A stretch of 64,000 nt of DNA from Rhyacophila brunnea (taxonomy: Eukaryota; Arthropoda; Insecta; Trichoptera; Rhyacophilidae). The notes under the pieces are model-generated. The model worked only from the letters and a program-made list of their open reading frames with translations. It made no database searches and was not told where the DNA came from. The position numbers were made by a program, and so were the translations under genes. This document shows, one piece after another, positions 1-10,925 of the stretch (the stretch's first letter is position 1; every line of letters begins with the position of its first letter). The stretch covers positions 248,001 through 312,000 of the forward strand of contig JAGYXB010001000.1 in NCBI GenBank assembly GCA_022495005.1, written 5' to 3'.

Positions 1-195
1 GTAAGACACTGGCCTTTCATCCGGGGGGCCCGTGTTCGACCGGTGAGGTCACAATAATAGTTGTCTGATTTTCTCAGTACCTGGGTGTTTGAGATTATTT
101 GAATTGTATTACTAACTAAACAACAGTGCTGTTTTGCTACACGACTGTCATTGGGTCACATGGCCAATTGTAGTGTTAAAAAGAACAGTGATAGG
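1..195 (+). mobile_element. SINE-A, tRNA-derived, cut by the window edge
   Basis: The first 50 bases match the tRNA-like head of the copy at 32006: 'ctggcctttcatccgg', then a damaged B box (GTTCGACC) and 'tgaggtca'. The body follows, with 'ctgggtgtttgagattattt' and 'ctgtcattgggtca', ending near an A-rich stretch. The head's first bases lie outside the window. Confidence 0.7.
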
Positions 196-382
196 TAGAA
201 CGAACTCGAAACAATATGGTGAATACCCGTTTTAATGCAAGGCCACTAAAATGTAATTTTAAAAGATAATTTACAAGAAAATGATTACCGTTGATAACTT
301 CTAGAGCGACTTTGTAGTCGTTGAAAACCTAACATGACTTAAAAGAAGATTATAGATAATCAAACGTTCTTTGTTACATATA

Positions 383-1165
383 GTCCAGAATAGGGAATCC
401 AATCCAGAGCCAAAATTCTGATCCCGGGATTACGGGATTACAATTTGACAATCCCGGGATCCCGGGACTGGTCCCGAGATTGGCATTTTTTCCATTGTTA
501 ATACAAAATTTTCATATTTACAAATAGTATTGATAAAATCGGTCAACAATAAATCTAGTATAATTTATACTATTTAAGACATTTATTGTTAATATTGTAT
601 ACGTTCAATCTTGGAAATACACAATTTTAACGGAGTAAATAATATTGTAATAAAAATAATAATGTGAATTTAATAGGAGATTGCTGTTTCTGATAGTAAA
701 GACATAATGAATGGATTAGCGACATACAATATAGTAAAGCAAATAATCATGGCGTACTTATGGCCTTTCCGCTTCATAAATCTAATTAGTCAGCCAAATA
801 TGAAACTGCCGTAAAACGTATGATATCATGGTGGAATTACTTTGTTAAAAGTGCGAAGCATTGTTTTTTCCAATCTTTCCATTTTTAATAATTTATGTGA
901 AAAAATAAAATGAATCGGCAACTTACACATGGGTATAAATCAATCTTCATTCAAACTCAGTTTATTTCTAATGTAGTTATTATTAAAAATATTATTATTA
1001 ATTTTATTAAAAGTATTTTTTCTGTTATATTTTCGCTTTTATTTTACTTTCCATAAAGATTGATAAAAATCAATCCCGAAATCCCGGGATTATGTTTATC
1101 AATCCCGGGATTCAAAGGTATCGAAAATAGCTCGGGATCCCGGGATTGGAATCCCTAGTCCAGAA
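383..1165 (+). mobile_element. hAT-like MITE rich in TCCCGGGA (copy 1) with 8-bp TSD
   Basis: The element occupies 391-1157 (767 bp) and is flanked by identical 8-bp duplications, GTCCAGAA at 383-390 and 1158-1165. Its ends are inverted repeats (TAGGGAATCCAATCC against GGATTGGAATCCCTA). Both terminal 100-bp zones are packed with the palindrome ATCCCGGGAT. The centre is plain AT-rich DNA without a transposase. The 8-bp duplication and TAGGG-type end fit a non-autonomous hAT element. The second copy at 17855-18374 is inverted and shorter inside. Confidence 0.8.
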
Positions 1166-1579
1166 TGAATGAAAACACAAAACTGGAGAGATACATCGTG
1201 CTGGCAACACCGGCGTAATGTAGTAGGTATGTAGTATTGAGAAGCGAGCAAGCAAGCGAATACGATATACAAAACATTATTATACAATGTGTAGGTGACA
1301 GGGAAAGGCGTCGCGTTTTCCATGTTTCGCGACATGTACACTGTAGGGTGCGAGTGCTTCGACAATGCCATTAAAATTGCGCCAGTGTTCAAATAACAAA
1401 TGCAAAAAATATTGTCTATGGATTATGATCTTTTTGAAATTCGAACTGTTTGATATTGTCTCCGTTAAATAGTATCGTATCTTACAAAATTCACGTTTTC
1501 AGAGAACGGTTAACATAAAAGGTGGGTATGCAATGTATCACATACAGTTTTTGTATCATTTTAAATTGAAAGTTCATTA
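1166..1579. other. AT-rich spacer
   Basis: Nothing recognised. A minus-strand open frame of 97 codons (1099-1392) overlaps the end of the preceding MITE and resembles no protein I know. Confidence 0.5.
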
Positions 1580-2018
1580 TATGAATTCGTGTATTAATTA
1601 AGGCGCTAAGTACCAAAAAAATAAAAACTGACATTTTTATAGAAAAAAGTTCTACATACCAACGCCAATAACTTCAACTATAGTCTAAGTGTCTCAAGCA
1701 AGTCAAAAAAATACAGCAAAATAATTAAACCTGTCGACGTTGTAAGTCCGTTGGCGTGTTTTATTTATAATGGTGTAAGTAGCACTGCAGTGATCAACGG
1801 CATTCAATATAAAATAGCTGACGATGGTGTGTTGACACTTGCGAGTTCTTAATAGGTACCTAAAATTATAGAAGCTGCCGTGATTGCTTCACACTGTAAA
1901 ACTACATTTTTCAAAAGGTCTGCTTCATGAAATTTTACTGCAATGACTCGGCATTTTGTAACTACAGGCAATACTACTTTTTGGTACTTAGAGCCTTATT
2001 TAATACACGTATTCAATT
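1580..2018. mobile_element. MITE with about 45-bp terminal inverted repeats
   Basis: The left end (atgaattcgtgtattaatta, then aggcgctaagtaccaaaaa) is mirrored at the right end (tttttggtacttagagcc, then ttatttaatacacgtattca). The arms agree at roughly 85% over 40-45 bases, with the motif GGCKCTAAGTACCAAAAA best kept. The interior has no coding potential. No target duplication is obvious and the superfamily is not assigned. Confidence 0.65.
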
Positions 2019-2239
2019 ATGTAAAATAAATAAATTTGATTTGATTTGATGAAAACATCTGAAAGGTATACATAAAGGCAGCTGGAATACGCATAGAATG
2101 CGTAAAACCTGCAGGGATGGCATCAGCTTGAAGAGGTCTTCATCACGCAGAGGATTAATCCAGGCTGATGATCAATGTGTTTTAAGACTAATAATTTTGC
2201 TCTGGTGAGAAAATTGTGTCAAAATTGAGCAATAAATAA

Positions 2240-2848
2240 CAATAGCACAGTAGCGAAGGGTAGAGGTAGGCTGTTAAGATCAGCCATAAATAGTACACAT
2301 TAAACTTGGTTGGTCATACGCATTTGTTTTTATTGAACTAGGGTACAATTTACGGATGGTGTTGGGTTTGTTTTTAAAAATCAATTAAACACTGCCTAAA
2401 CCAAACCATGATATTTTTGGTGTACTTTGGGTGATACGACAATATTATGCACACTTTTTCATTCATACTTATTTGTTTTTGTTGAATTAAGAATACATAT
2501 TACAGGTGTTGTTGGTTAGTTTTTTTTTAATTCAGAAATTAGAGCCCTGCCAAACCAAACTATAATAGTCAAAAAATATTATTCTAGCTATAAACTATCC
2601 AATGTTATGTATGATTTAATTGTATAGTTTTAGATATTTTATAGATAGACGAGTATTTTTTGACTATTATCTATTATGGCTCGGTTTCGTAGGGTTAAAT
2701 TGACTTTCAAAAACTAACCAATACCATAATTATGTAAATTGTAGTCTTATTTCAATAAAAACAAATACGTATGGCGAATTAAGTTTAATGTGCACTATTT
2801 ATGGCTGATATTCATAGCCTACCTCCACCCTTCACCACTGCAGTAGCA
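2240..2848 (+). mobile_element. hAT-like MITE with CAGTGGCG-type ends (copy 1)
   Basis: The element is 2248-2840 (593 bp). It starts CAGTAGCGAAGGGTAGAGG and ends CCACCCTTCACCACTG, with near-matching 8-bp flanks CAATAGCA and CAGTAGCA (7 of 8). The whole element is strongly self-complementary: the outer arms run more than 100 bp (taggctgttaagat against the mirrored atattcatagcctacc). It is probably a foldback-like hAT derivative. Other copies are at 4554-5093, 12470-12625 and 29985-30277. Confidence 0.8.
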
Positions 2849-3654
2849 TAATATAATGGTATTGAATAGAGATACCCAATAATATTGATTACTAGGTGAG
2901 AACATCTCCCTTTGTTTTCTACGTTCCCGATAAATTTAATATCACCGACTAAAATGTTCGACTGAAAATTATTACTGTATTGAGCAGTAGTCTATACTGC
3001 TGGATGTTCATAATATTATAAATACTTATATATTGATAATGACTAAGTACATACCTAGTTGTTAAGAAACACCCGGTGATTTCCTTGATTGATATATAAT
3101 TACGTATTAATTCTTAGACTTACGACATTTTACTAAAATTATAAAAATCTTATCAAATTAGATTGCGGATACCTATTGCACAGAGTGTGGGCACATCCTA
3201 TTGCAACATTTATAAATATTTAGGTAAGTACGTAATATTATAACTTGTAGATTTAAACGAAATAGTGATGATTGACGATAATTTCATGAACAAAACAAGG
3301 CTTAAACCCAGGAAAAGCTTTATAGTTGATGCCAACTACCGTTCTACTCGAAGAGGACCGAGAGGGAAGATAATCAAGTCCCGAGGGTCTCGAAGAATGC
3401 ATACCTAATGTCGCACTTTGTAATACATACAGAATGTATACAAAAATAACAGTTAAGTATATAACTGGGCATATTCAGTTTATTCTGAAATTTTCGAGTT
3501 AAACCGAATATGCTGGCCGACAAGTCTCATTTCAACAGTCTGGCGACATAATAATATGCACATCCCATATGCACACTCATAAAGTAGGTAAGGCAGTATT
3601 ATAATATAAGTATAAACATATATTATTTTATAACAATACAACCCGAGAGGTCCA
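2849..3654. other. AT-rich spacer
   Basis: No repeat copy or protein match was seen. The 74-codon minus frame at 3480-3704 has no recognisable content. Confidence 0.5.
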
Positions 3655-3737
3655 ATGATATTAGTGTATTTTGTAATAGATGTGAAACAATCACAGAGAC
3701 CCACCCACAGGCTTTGAGAAAATCACATAAATGTGAC
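3655..3737 (-). mobile_element. SINE-A body fragment
   Basis: In reverse complement this matches the SINE-A body (tatgtgattttctcaaagcc, then gattgtttcac), as in the copies at 20768 and 32006. The tRNA-like head is absent; an inverted repeat begins exactly where it should continue. Confidence 0.55.
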
Positions 3738-3739
3738 GC

Positions 3740-3963
3740 TAGATTTCAAAATCAGCCAAGTCCATAATAGATGAATAGGAGAAAAACAGCTTTTTGTACA
3801 CAGTCACAAGGGTGAAAGTTTATATTATTTCGAGTATAGAATATTTAAAATTAATAAGTTCCACATTTCTATAATGCAGAAATGTTAGAAAGCATTAGTT
3901 CTTCAGGAATTCACAAAAAAGTAAAAAATACCTAAAGGTGGACTTGGCTGATTTTGAAATCTA
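3740..3963. repeat. Perfect 25-bp inverted repeat, 174 bp apart
   Basis: The arm at 3740-3764 (tagatttcaaaatcagccaa, then gtcca) is the exact reverse complement of 3939-3963. Weaker outward symmetry continues (gagacccacc near 3699 against ggtgggtctc near 4163). The structure therefore looks like a MITE or rearranged repeat of about 470 bp rather than chance. Confidence 0.6.
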
Positions 3964-4545
3964 ACGAGACAAATGTATTGTGACCCATGAGAGCCGTATA
4001 GAGTGATAGTTTGGCGAACGTGCCAGTGATGAATAAGGGACCGATAAGAGTGGAAGCAACTAGGAGAGGCTTTCATCCAGCAGTGGTTCGACATCTCAGT
4101 TGATACATATGACACGGCATCACAGTATATTATTTTTTTACTCAGCAGTAATTCCCAACTGGTGGGTCTCATGATGTCATTCCATTTTATTGATTAATCA
4201 TAAAAAATCGGATAAAAAGTAATACTTTCGTACACTTTTCTCATCAATTTATTATACTCGTATGTAATCAAAGTGGAAAGGGTCGTGCATGCGCGATAGT
4301 AGATACCTAAATACTTTCTAAAATCGTCAATTAAAGTTTTTGTAGAATATTATTATATAAGCCTTATTTGGCAACACTGGTTTCCCAGTGATTGCCGGAG
4401 TGTCTTGCTGGGTATCATTTTTGATTTAATAATCTCAAATTAACAAATTCTGTATATAACACAACGTTAGTAGGTATAATATGCCATCAAGAATGACGAT
4501 TGTAGACAAGACCTTATAGTAGCCAAAATATTAATTTTACTACGG
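3964..4545. other. Spacer with no recognised feature
   Basis: Low-complexity AT-rich sequence. The 89-codon minus frame 3903-4172 crosses the inverted repeat and is not convincing. Confidence 0.45.
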
Positions 4546-5101
4546 CTATCGATCAGTGGCGAGGGGTGAAGGTAGGCTGTTAAGATCCGACATAAATAGT
4601 GCACAGTAAACTTTATCAGTCGTACTTATTGGTTTTCATTGAACTAAGACTACAATTTGCAGATGGTGCCGATTAGTTTAATTCAATTAAACCCTGTCTA
4701 GAACAAACCATAATAGTTTAGATATGCTATGGGCGATCCGACAAAAATAGTGCACAGTTTTTCAGTGATACTTATTTGTTTTCGTTGGATTAATATTACA
4801 TATTACAGATGGTGTTGATTAGTTTTTTTTAATTCAATAAGTCCTTCCTAATCCAAGCCATAATACATAAAAAAATCTCCATCTATCTATAAAATATCTC
4901 TAATTATGCCATTAAATCATACATAATTTTTATGACCTGGTTTCCGCAGGGTTTAATTGAATTTGAAAAAGTAACCAACACTATCTGCAATTTGTAGTCT
5001 TAGTTCAATGAAAACTTATACGTATGACCGAGAAAGCTTAGTATGCACTATTTATATCGGATCGTAACAGCCTACCTCCACCGTTTGCCACTGATATCGA
5101 T
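4546..5101 (+). mobile_element. hAT-like MITE with CAGTGGCG ends (copy 2)
   Basis: The element is 4554-5093 (540 bp), bounded by CAGTGGCGAGGGGTGAAGG and CCTCCACCGTTTGCCACTG. It is flanked by CTATCGAT and ATATCGAT (7 of 8). The interior is the same self-complementary sequence as copy 1. CAGTGGCG is a classic hAT-type terminus and the 8-bp flank agrees. No transposase is present. Confidence 0.85.
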
Positions 5102-5149
5102 TCACCCACACGAAAAATGTTGTGAAATCGCAAACTCCAAAGTGCGGTT

Positions 5150-5400
5150 AAAATGGGAGGAGCTCGTTAGTTCACAGTTTTAACACGTAGCCAAGAAGAT
5201 CTTGTTCGACAGTATGTCTTCTCAGTCATATTATAGAGTGGAGGCATAGACAACCACAGACACATCGCGAAAAATTTGAAGCTTTCAAAATGCAAGTGTA
5301 CAGACGCACGATCCGTATCAGCTAAAAAACAAAGTTACGAATGTTGAGGAAATTACGAGGATGGAAAAGAAAGACCAAAGAAATAACTTTGACCATATAA
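5150..5400 (+). pseudogene. RTE-type LINE fragment, C-terminal region, frameshifted
   Basis: Three forward frames together give the stretch that follows the reverse transcriptase domain in RTE-like LINEs. At 5198 it reads DLVRQYVFSVI. From 5272 it reads KFEAFKMQVYRRTIRIS. From 5322, in another frame, it reads LKNKVTNVEEITRM. Family members I remember have a CYVFSxLLYG...FEMWxYRRxLRISWxDxVTNEEVLxRM pattern here. The fragment is therefore a decayed, truncated LINE with at least two frame changes. It abuts the repeat beginning at 5409. Confidence 0.65.
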
Positions 5401-5408
5401 TGCGGCAT

Positions 5409-5738
5409 CGATTTCCATAGTAACGCACGTATATATTAATAATTTTGTTGCTAGGACCCCCTTAGCAACCAATAATAGTGTTTTACTTTTTACGATTTTT
5501 TTTCAGAAATAACTTTCCATACAGAACAGACTTAACTGAAATAGAATTCCATTCTGCTTAAAGATGGCTAAAAGTAATAAAATAATGCATTGTCGTCGTG
5601 TTCTGATATATTCTAAAAGTTTCAAATATCTAGCTAGTCGGGAAGTTAGTTGAAAATCTTCAATCTTCCAATACAAATCTTGGACAAACAAAAAAAAAAT
5701 TGTACTGGACAAACAAGAATACGAGCTAATAAAAACGA
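5409..5738 (-). repeat. Foldback family E, copy E1 (truncated head)
   Basis: Shares long blocks with 6653-7086, 49151-49634 and 50346-50815, for example 'agctagtcgggaagttagtt', 'cttaaagatggctaaaagta' and 'ttagcaaccaataatagt'. The tail (acgagctaataaaaacg) is at the right. The head beyond 'cgatttccatagtaacgcac' is missing. No coding content. Confidence 0.8.
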
Positions 5739-6424
5739 GGTAAAAAATACAGCAGTTTGCCCGTACTCAATTATGTTTTACTTTGTATAATTTTATTCTA
5801 TATAAAAGAACAACTGAATTTAACGTAGTCTTTTATTTACACATAAGTATCTCCATGATAACTGTGTAAACGTGATTTCGCATGACATTAATTCACGCAT
5901 AACCAGGCTTCAACTCTAGTTAAATAAAATAAAATAAAAATACCACCAAAAAGCAGGCGTGTGAATGAATGAATAATACTTATCTAACGCCGCGGAATAA
6001 AAAAGAGCAAGCGGCAGACTCAATTTCGCCGGACTGTAAGCACACGTACGGCGGGAGCTTACGCCGTAAGTGTCGGGATATGAATTTTCATAAAAATCTA
6101 TTTACCACCCCGCGCCACTAGCACAAACGTAATATTTCTGGCGGGGAAATTTCGCGCAAAACCGACGGCCATGCCAGGCCATTATTACAGACGATTTAGC
6201 CACTATTCGGCACAGCACTTTCGACACACATTCTGATAGAATATTATCACACTGTAAGTCCGGGTTTGTTAGCCATGTATGCCGAAATCGTGATCGAACT
6301 GACTGAAAATTATTCAACGAATAATTCACAAAATTTAAGAATTTACCATTATTTTATTGAACATACATAATTTGAAATCAATCCTGAGAAATAATACACC
6401 CATTAGAAAAAAAAATTGAAAAAA
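5739..6424. other. Spacer between inverted E1 and E2
   Basis: Part of the 0.9 kb that separates the two convergent family-E copies. A GC-richer patch at 5990-6200 carries no recognisable protein or repeat. Confidence 0.45.
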
Positions 6425-6512
6425 TACGACACCCAGCCAAATTTGAACTTGCACCCCCACGGGATTCACGCCCATATGCCCTGGTAACTAAGCTATACGT
6501 GTCTTATCGAAT
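6425..6512 (-). mobile_element. tRNA-like head, probably SINE-C
   Basis: On the minus strand an A-box-like 'tagcttagttaccagggc' is followed by a degenerate B box (AGTTCAAATTT) and then 'ggctgggtgtcgtatttttt'. The transition resembles the SINE-C copies near 60480 ('gccgggtgtcttaccttttt'). Confidence 0.5.
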
Positions 6513-6652
6513 TGTGACGAAGTTAACTAATGTTTTTACAATACTCTCTGTAGCGCTTTCTAAATTGCATTAAAACGTTCTTTTCTAATAGGTATTTTCG
6601 AAGAGCGATACATCTTTTCTATTGCCAGTTGCGTATTTGCTATTTACAACGT

Positions 6653-7086
6653 TTTTATTAGGTCGTATTCTTGTTTATCCAGTACAAATCTTGCAATCGA
6701 CTTTTAACTAACTTCCCGACTAGCTAGACATTTGAAACTTTTAGAATATATCAGAACACGATGCCAGTGCATTTTTTTAATACTTTTAGCCATCTTTAAG
6801 TAGAATTGAATTCATTTTCAGTTAATTCTGTTTTTATGAAAAGTTATTTCGGAAGAAATCCGTAAAAAATAAAACACAATTATTGGTTGCTAGGGATCTG
6901 GGGTCCTAGCAACTAAATTATTAATATATACGTGCGCTACTATGGAAATCAATATGAAATGTCAAAATGACATTTCAGTATTTCTATCAAGTAGATTTTT
7001 TTTATCGTTTAAGCTAGTCAAGTATTATATGATTCAACAGAAAATTAAAGTATATAGAAATTTATTTTTATCTTGTAATTATTTTG
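6653..7086 (+). repeat. Foldback family E, copy E2
   Basis: Near full-length copy. It starts cgtttttattaggtcgtatt and ends at 'atcttgtaattatttt'. It contains the family's two small palindromes: GTTGCTAGG...CCTAGCAAC near 6888-6920 and GAAATGTCAAAATGACATTTC (in two parts near 6956-6976). It lies in opposite orientation to E1. A short plus-strand open frame (6942-7181) in it is not conserved in the other copies. Confidence 0.85.
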
Positions 7087-7339
7087 AGTGTGCACCATGC
7101 CTAAAATGCCGAAAGGCGAAACCTGTGTCTCAAAAAAATACTCGTATGGAAAAAGATAAAACTTTTATAAATTCGAATTAGGATGTATTTGTATTAAAAT
7201 AACTATAATATTCTCGACTCAAGAGAATGTGTTGGTAATATATTCTTGATAAAGAACAGTTGGACTTATTCGATAGACTGCATAATATATAGTAGTTTCG
7301 AATTGAATTGGTATCAATTTGTGATATGATATTATATTA

Positions 7340-8642
7340 CGAGGGTGGGTCAATAATTCCTTAGAAAAAAGCATTAAAACAGGTTTTATTTTTGTATTTT
7401 TTTTTTATTTCTCAACATAATTTCTTTGGAGCTCAATACACTTGGTTAGACGTTTCTCAATTTTTTTTAAACCGTCAGAAAAATAAGTTTTCGGAAGGTC
7501 CTCAAAATAAGCATTTGTCCGATCGATGACTTCTTCATTTGAAAAAAAACGTTGTCCACTTAGCCATTTTTTTAAGTTTGGGAAAAGGAAAAAGTCACTG
7601 GGGGCTAAATCTGGCGAATACGGTGGGTGGTCGACCAATTCGAACTTCAATTCTTCAATTTTAGCCATTGATCGTAAACATGTGTGAACACGGGCATTGT
7701 CCTGATGAAAGAGGATTTTTTTCCTGTTTAAATGAGGCCGTTTTTCTTCAATTTTGTTTTTTAGCTGGTCCAATAAAGATGCATAATAATCCCCTGTTAT
7801 TGTTTTTCCTTTTTCCAAATAGTCAACGAAAATAATTTCACGTGCATCCCAAAATACAGTAGCCATAACCTTACCAGCTGATTTTACGGTTTTCGCCTTC
7901 TTTGGACATGGTTTGCCTTCGCAATCCACTGCTTTGACTGTTCTTTCGTCTCGGGAGTATAGTGGTGTATCCATGTTTCATCTACAGTCACAAAGCGACG
8001 AAAAAATTCATCCGGATTGCGTTGCATGAGCGACAACAGGGCTTTAGAGGCCACCACCCTATTGCGTTTATTGTCGACTGTGAGCAAACGCGGCACCCAT
8101 CTTGCAGAAATATTTTTCATGCCCAATTTGTCATGTAAAATAGAAATGACGCTACCTTTTGAGATCCCTGTAACCTCAATTATCTCACTCAACTTTAATC
8201 TTCGGTCACTTAACACCATATCGTGGATTTTATTGATCATTTCTGGTGTAGTCACCTCTACAGGACGTCCTGAGCGTGGTTCATCCTTTGTTGATGTACG
8301 ACCACGTTTAAATTCATTTAACCAGTTATAAATAGTTACAAGTGAAGGAGCAGATATGCCGTGAACTAAATCCAACTCATTTTTTATTTCCTTTGCTGTT
8401 AACCCTTTTATATTAAAATGTTTAATAACAGCTCTAAACTCAATTTTCTCCATTTTCCTTTTTTCCATTTTCCACAAGCAAATTTTTTTTTTAAATGTAC
8501 GAGAAACACACAACAACCCGACCAATCTGATTGAAACTTCGCAGCATACTGAATCGGTAGTGCCGCTGCATGAAAACAAACCGCTTGCAGTACTAGTCGC
8601 GCCACCTGTCGGCTTTTCTAAGGACTTATTGACCCACCCTCG
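7340..8642 (-). mobile_element. Mariner transposon, nearly intact
   Basis: 1303-bp element inserted at a TA dinucleotide, with TA at 7338-7339 and 8643-8644. The terminal inverted repeats are about 29 bp and begin CGAGGGTGGGTCAATAA at each end; they differ at a single position (aattcc against agtcc in the respective orientations). It encodes one transposase on the minus strand. The length, TA duplication and arrangement are those of a complete Tc1/mariner-superfamily mariner. By remembered sequence it is closest to the vertumnana/irritans type, unconfirmed. The high similarity of the two ends suggests a fairly recent insertion. Confidence 0.95.
7405..8453 (-). pseudogene. Mariner transposase (DD34D), one frameshift
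   Basis: Cut-and-paste transposase that would bind the element's ends and join it to TA targets. The start chosen is the ATG at 8453 (MEKIEFRAVIKHF), the usual mariner N-terminus; an in-frame ATG at 8468 is possible. The conceptual protein is about 349 aa, normal for mariner. Residues 1-115 hold the two helix-turn-helix regions (...KEIKNELDLVHG..., ...LKLSEIIEVTGIS...). Catalytic residues are D158 in FVTVDETWIHHY, D252 in LFHQDN and D287 in YSPDLAPSDFF, with 34 residues between the last two. A single missing base around 7916-7922, after KQWIAK, breaks the frame into pieces 7884-8453 and 7405-7974. The usual proline after HQDNA is arginine. The copy is inactive as it stands, but no in-frame stop occurs elsewhere. 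Confidence 0.9.
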
Positions 8643-8644
8643 TA

Positions 8645-9912
8645 TGTTAAAAAATAAATAACTTCAAAACAAAAATTGCGCTCTTTTGAACAGCAAAGAG
8701 TAGACTTTTGAAGATGTTACACGAATATTGTGACAATATTATGTTTTTAGATCAGTCATTCGGAATAAGACCGACGCTATCGGCGCCGCCGACGTCTTTA
8801 TTTATGCACATGAGCGGACGCACGAGCATAACAATATTTACATCACGTTTTACATATTACTCGCAAGTTTTTAGAAGCAGTAAGCTTAGCGAGAAAATGG
8901 GGAATTCATTTTCTGACAATTTAATGTCGGTGGAGAAACAGTGATTTTAGAATTTGTCAAAATGTTTCTTTCGTCTGTCTACCAACGACGTGACAATCAC
9001 AGGAAACAAATCAAACTGATTTTTTCAAGAAAAATAATATCCCATGAATCGAATAAGTACAGGTATAAATAGACAGATTAATCGTAGAAAGCGAAGGAAA
9101 AACCATGTTAATATTATATTATCTATCATCTTAATATATGTCATACAGATAATCAAATATCAAAATATTTGTCGGTCCATTCGATCACTCTTATCATTCC
9201 ACCGTTTACGTTTAGACTAGAGGTGAGTTGGAAATACTGTCACCAGTTTGGGGAATCAAGTTTCGGATGAAACTACCCATACTCGGTATGTGTGGCCTAA
9301 TAAACTTATTCCAAAAAACTTGTGATGATATCATCGCATGTTCTGTGCACTCGCCAGTTGGTAGACTTTCAACACTATTGACATTAAATACGCGCAAACG
9401 AGATAGCACTTGAATATAGGTATATTTTAATTTATTAGTCTATTGCGTTCGAATGTATGAATAATAGGTCATAAATTTTGTGTCGCAGCACAGTGGTGAG
9501 ATGACGCACAGGCTTAGGCTTATTATATGACCGCTCAAAACATGTTTTAAATTTTAAAAAAAATCACAGTTATTCATTTTTGTTAACAAGAATATTGTAA
9601 CCTAAAAGAAAAACAACTCAAATTTAAGATGTGTTAAATATTTTATAATAAATAGGACTATTCGACAAGCGGAGCTCAGCGTATTTTTAGCGATTCTATT
9701 GAAGCCGATACACAGTCTGAGTTCCCTGAGCTGATACGTATTATGGAGTTGGTTTTAGTTTCAGTTGAGTATGAAACTTTTGTCGCATACGCACGCCAAA
9801 CGCTCTATTTACTAGTAAGTATTTTGGAACAAGTTTCTATACTAAGTATTTTTTTATTAGTACTAAGTATACTTAGTCTTCAAAATCGAGAATTCGTTTT
9901 CCCGTCTCTAGT
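8645..9912. other. AT-rich spacer
   Basis: Open frames are all under 80 codons and unrelated to known proteins. Short runs such as 'actaagtat' recur near 9830-9875. Confidence 0.45.
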
Positions 9913-9971
9913 TTACACGATCAGTATTACAGTCAACGTTTTGTGATACTGACAGTAGTACTGATCGTGTA
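9913..9971. repeat. Small inverted repeat (13-bp arms)
   Basis: TACACGATCAGTA at 9914-9926 is mirrored by TACTGATCGTGTA at 9959-9971. The loop also has internal symmetry (cagtattacagtca against tgatactgacag). May be a mini-palindromic element. Confidence 0.5.
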
Positions 9972-10683
9972 TGGGCAGCCCTACAGTTGAGTCAATGATA
10001 AATAAACGTCAATAACATATCCACTATACTGAACACATCTGTAATTTAATGCACGACATCACTAATCAAACCAAAAAAAAATTAGGGCCAAAGTACGAAC
10101 TTTTTGCAACAAGGCTTTCCTTCAGCATCTTTTTCGTTCGAACCCTCCAAGTAATAATACAAGAGAAATAATTTAAGATGTAAGAAAACCACGAAGAAGT
10201 TAAGTAGATGGAAAACTCGGGCAGTGGTTTAATCAAGGCATGAGACAATGTTCCTAGTTGAAGTTAAACAAAGGGGGAAAGGCGCTAGTGATAGTAAACT
10301 TCCGATAGTCACCAGCACGAATATAATAATATAGTACCTACATACGTAATGACAAAGATGGTGTGCCCATTGGCTTGAATTTAATTACAAAACATAACCG
10401 TAATTTTTGGGTTTCTGTTCATGAATCTCTCTCCATCAGTGGTAAATTTGGAGGCTCGAGGCACTGCCTGATTTTGAGGCCCTCCACAATAAAAAATAAA
10501 ATAAAAACCATAAATTACGAATACCCACGCACATACCTAATAAAATTAACAATATATCTATATTCCCCATACAATTATTCAAAGACGACCGTGGTTGACG
10601 ACACTAGTATTGGGGGTTTATTTTTTTATGTACAAGTACGTATCTGTTTGAGTGATTATGTGATAGGCCCTTTTGAAGTTAAC
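9972..10683. other. Spacer with a 160-codon open frame
   Basis: A plus-strand frame runs 10363-10845, the longest single open frame outside known elements. Its last third lies inside the 10691-10875 palindrome and it is rich in Y, I and N. It shows no domain I recognise and is most likely chance in AT-rich DNA. Confidence 0.4.
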
Positions 10684-10690
10684 TGCAGTA

Positions 10691-10875
10691 ATTTTCCAAG
10701 AAATGAAAATATAATTAATATTAAATTCTACAAGTTTTTAACAAGGTTTGTCGGTAGCTATTACAGTTATATAGTTATTATAGTATCTATAGACTACAAC
10801 CGAAATAGCTATCGACAAACCTTTTTAAAAACCTGTAGAATTTAATATTAATTATATTTTCATTTCTTGTAAAAT
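10691..10875. mobile_element. 185-bp palindromic MITE
   Basis: The arms 10691-10765 and 10800-10875 are reverse complements over about 70 bases with few mismatches (caagaaatgaaaatataatt ... aattatattttcatttcttg). They converge on a short centre near 10780. The 12-mer TGCAGTAATTTT occurs just left of and overlapping the left edge (10684-10695) and again 39 bp beyond the right arm (10914-10925). Confidence 0.75.
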
Positions 10876-10925
10876 GGAATTCTACCAAGTAAATGCTAAC
10901 TCAATTAATAATATGCAGTAATTTT

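Noticed and set aside
8017..8331. Plus-strand frame of 104 codons
   Set aside because: It is the antisense shadow of the mariner transposase.
10363..10845. 160-codon open frame as a gene
   Set aside because: It runs into a MITE palindrome, has AT-driven composition and shows no domain.
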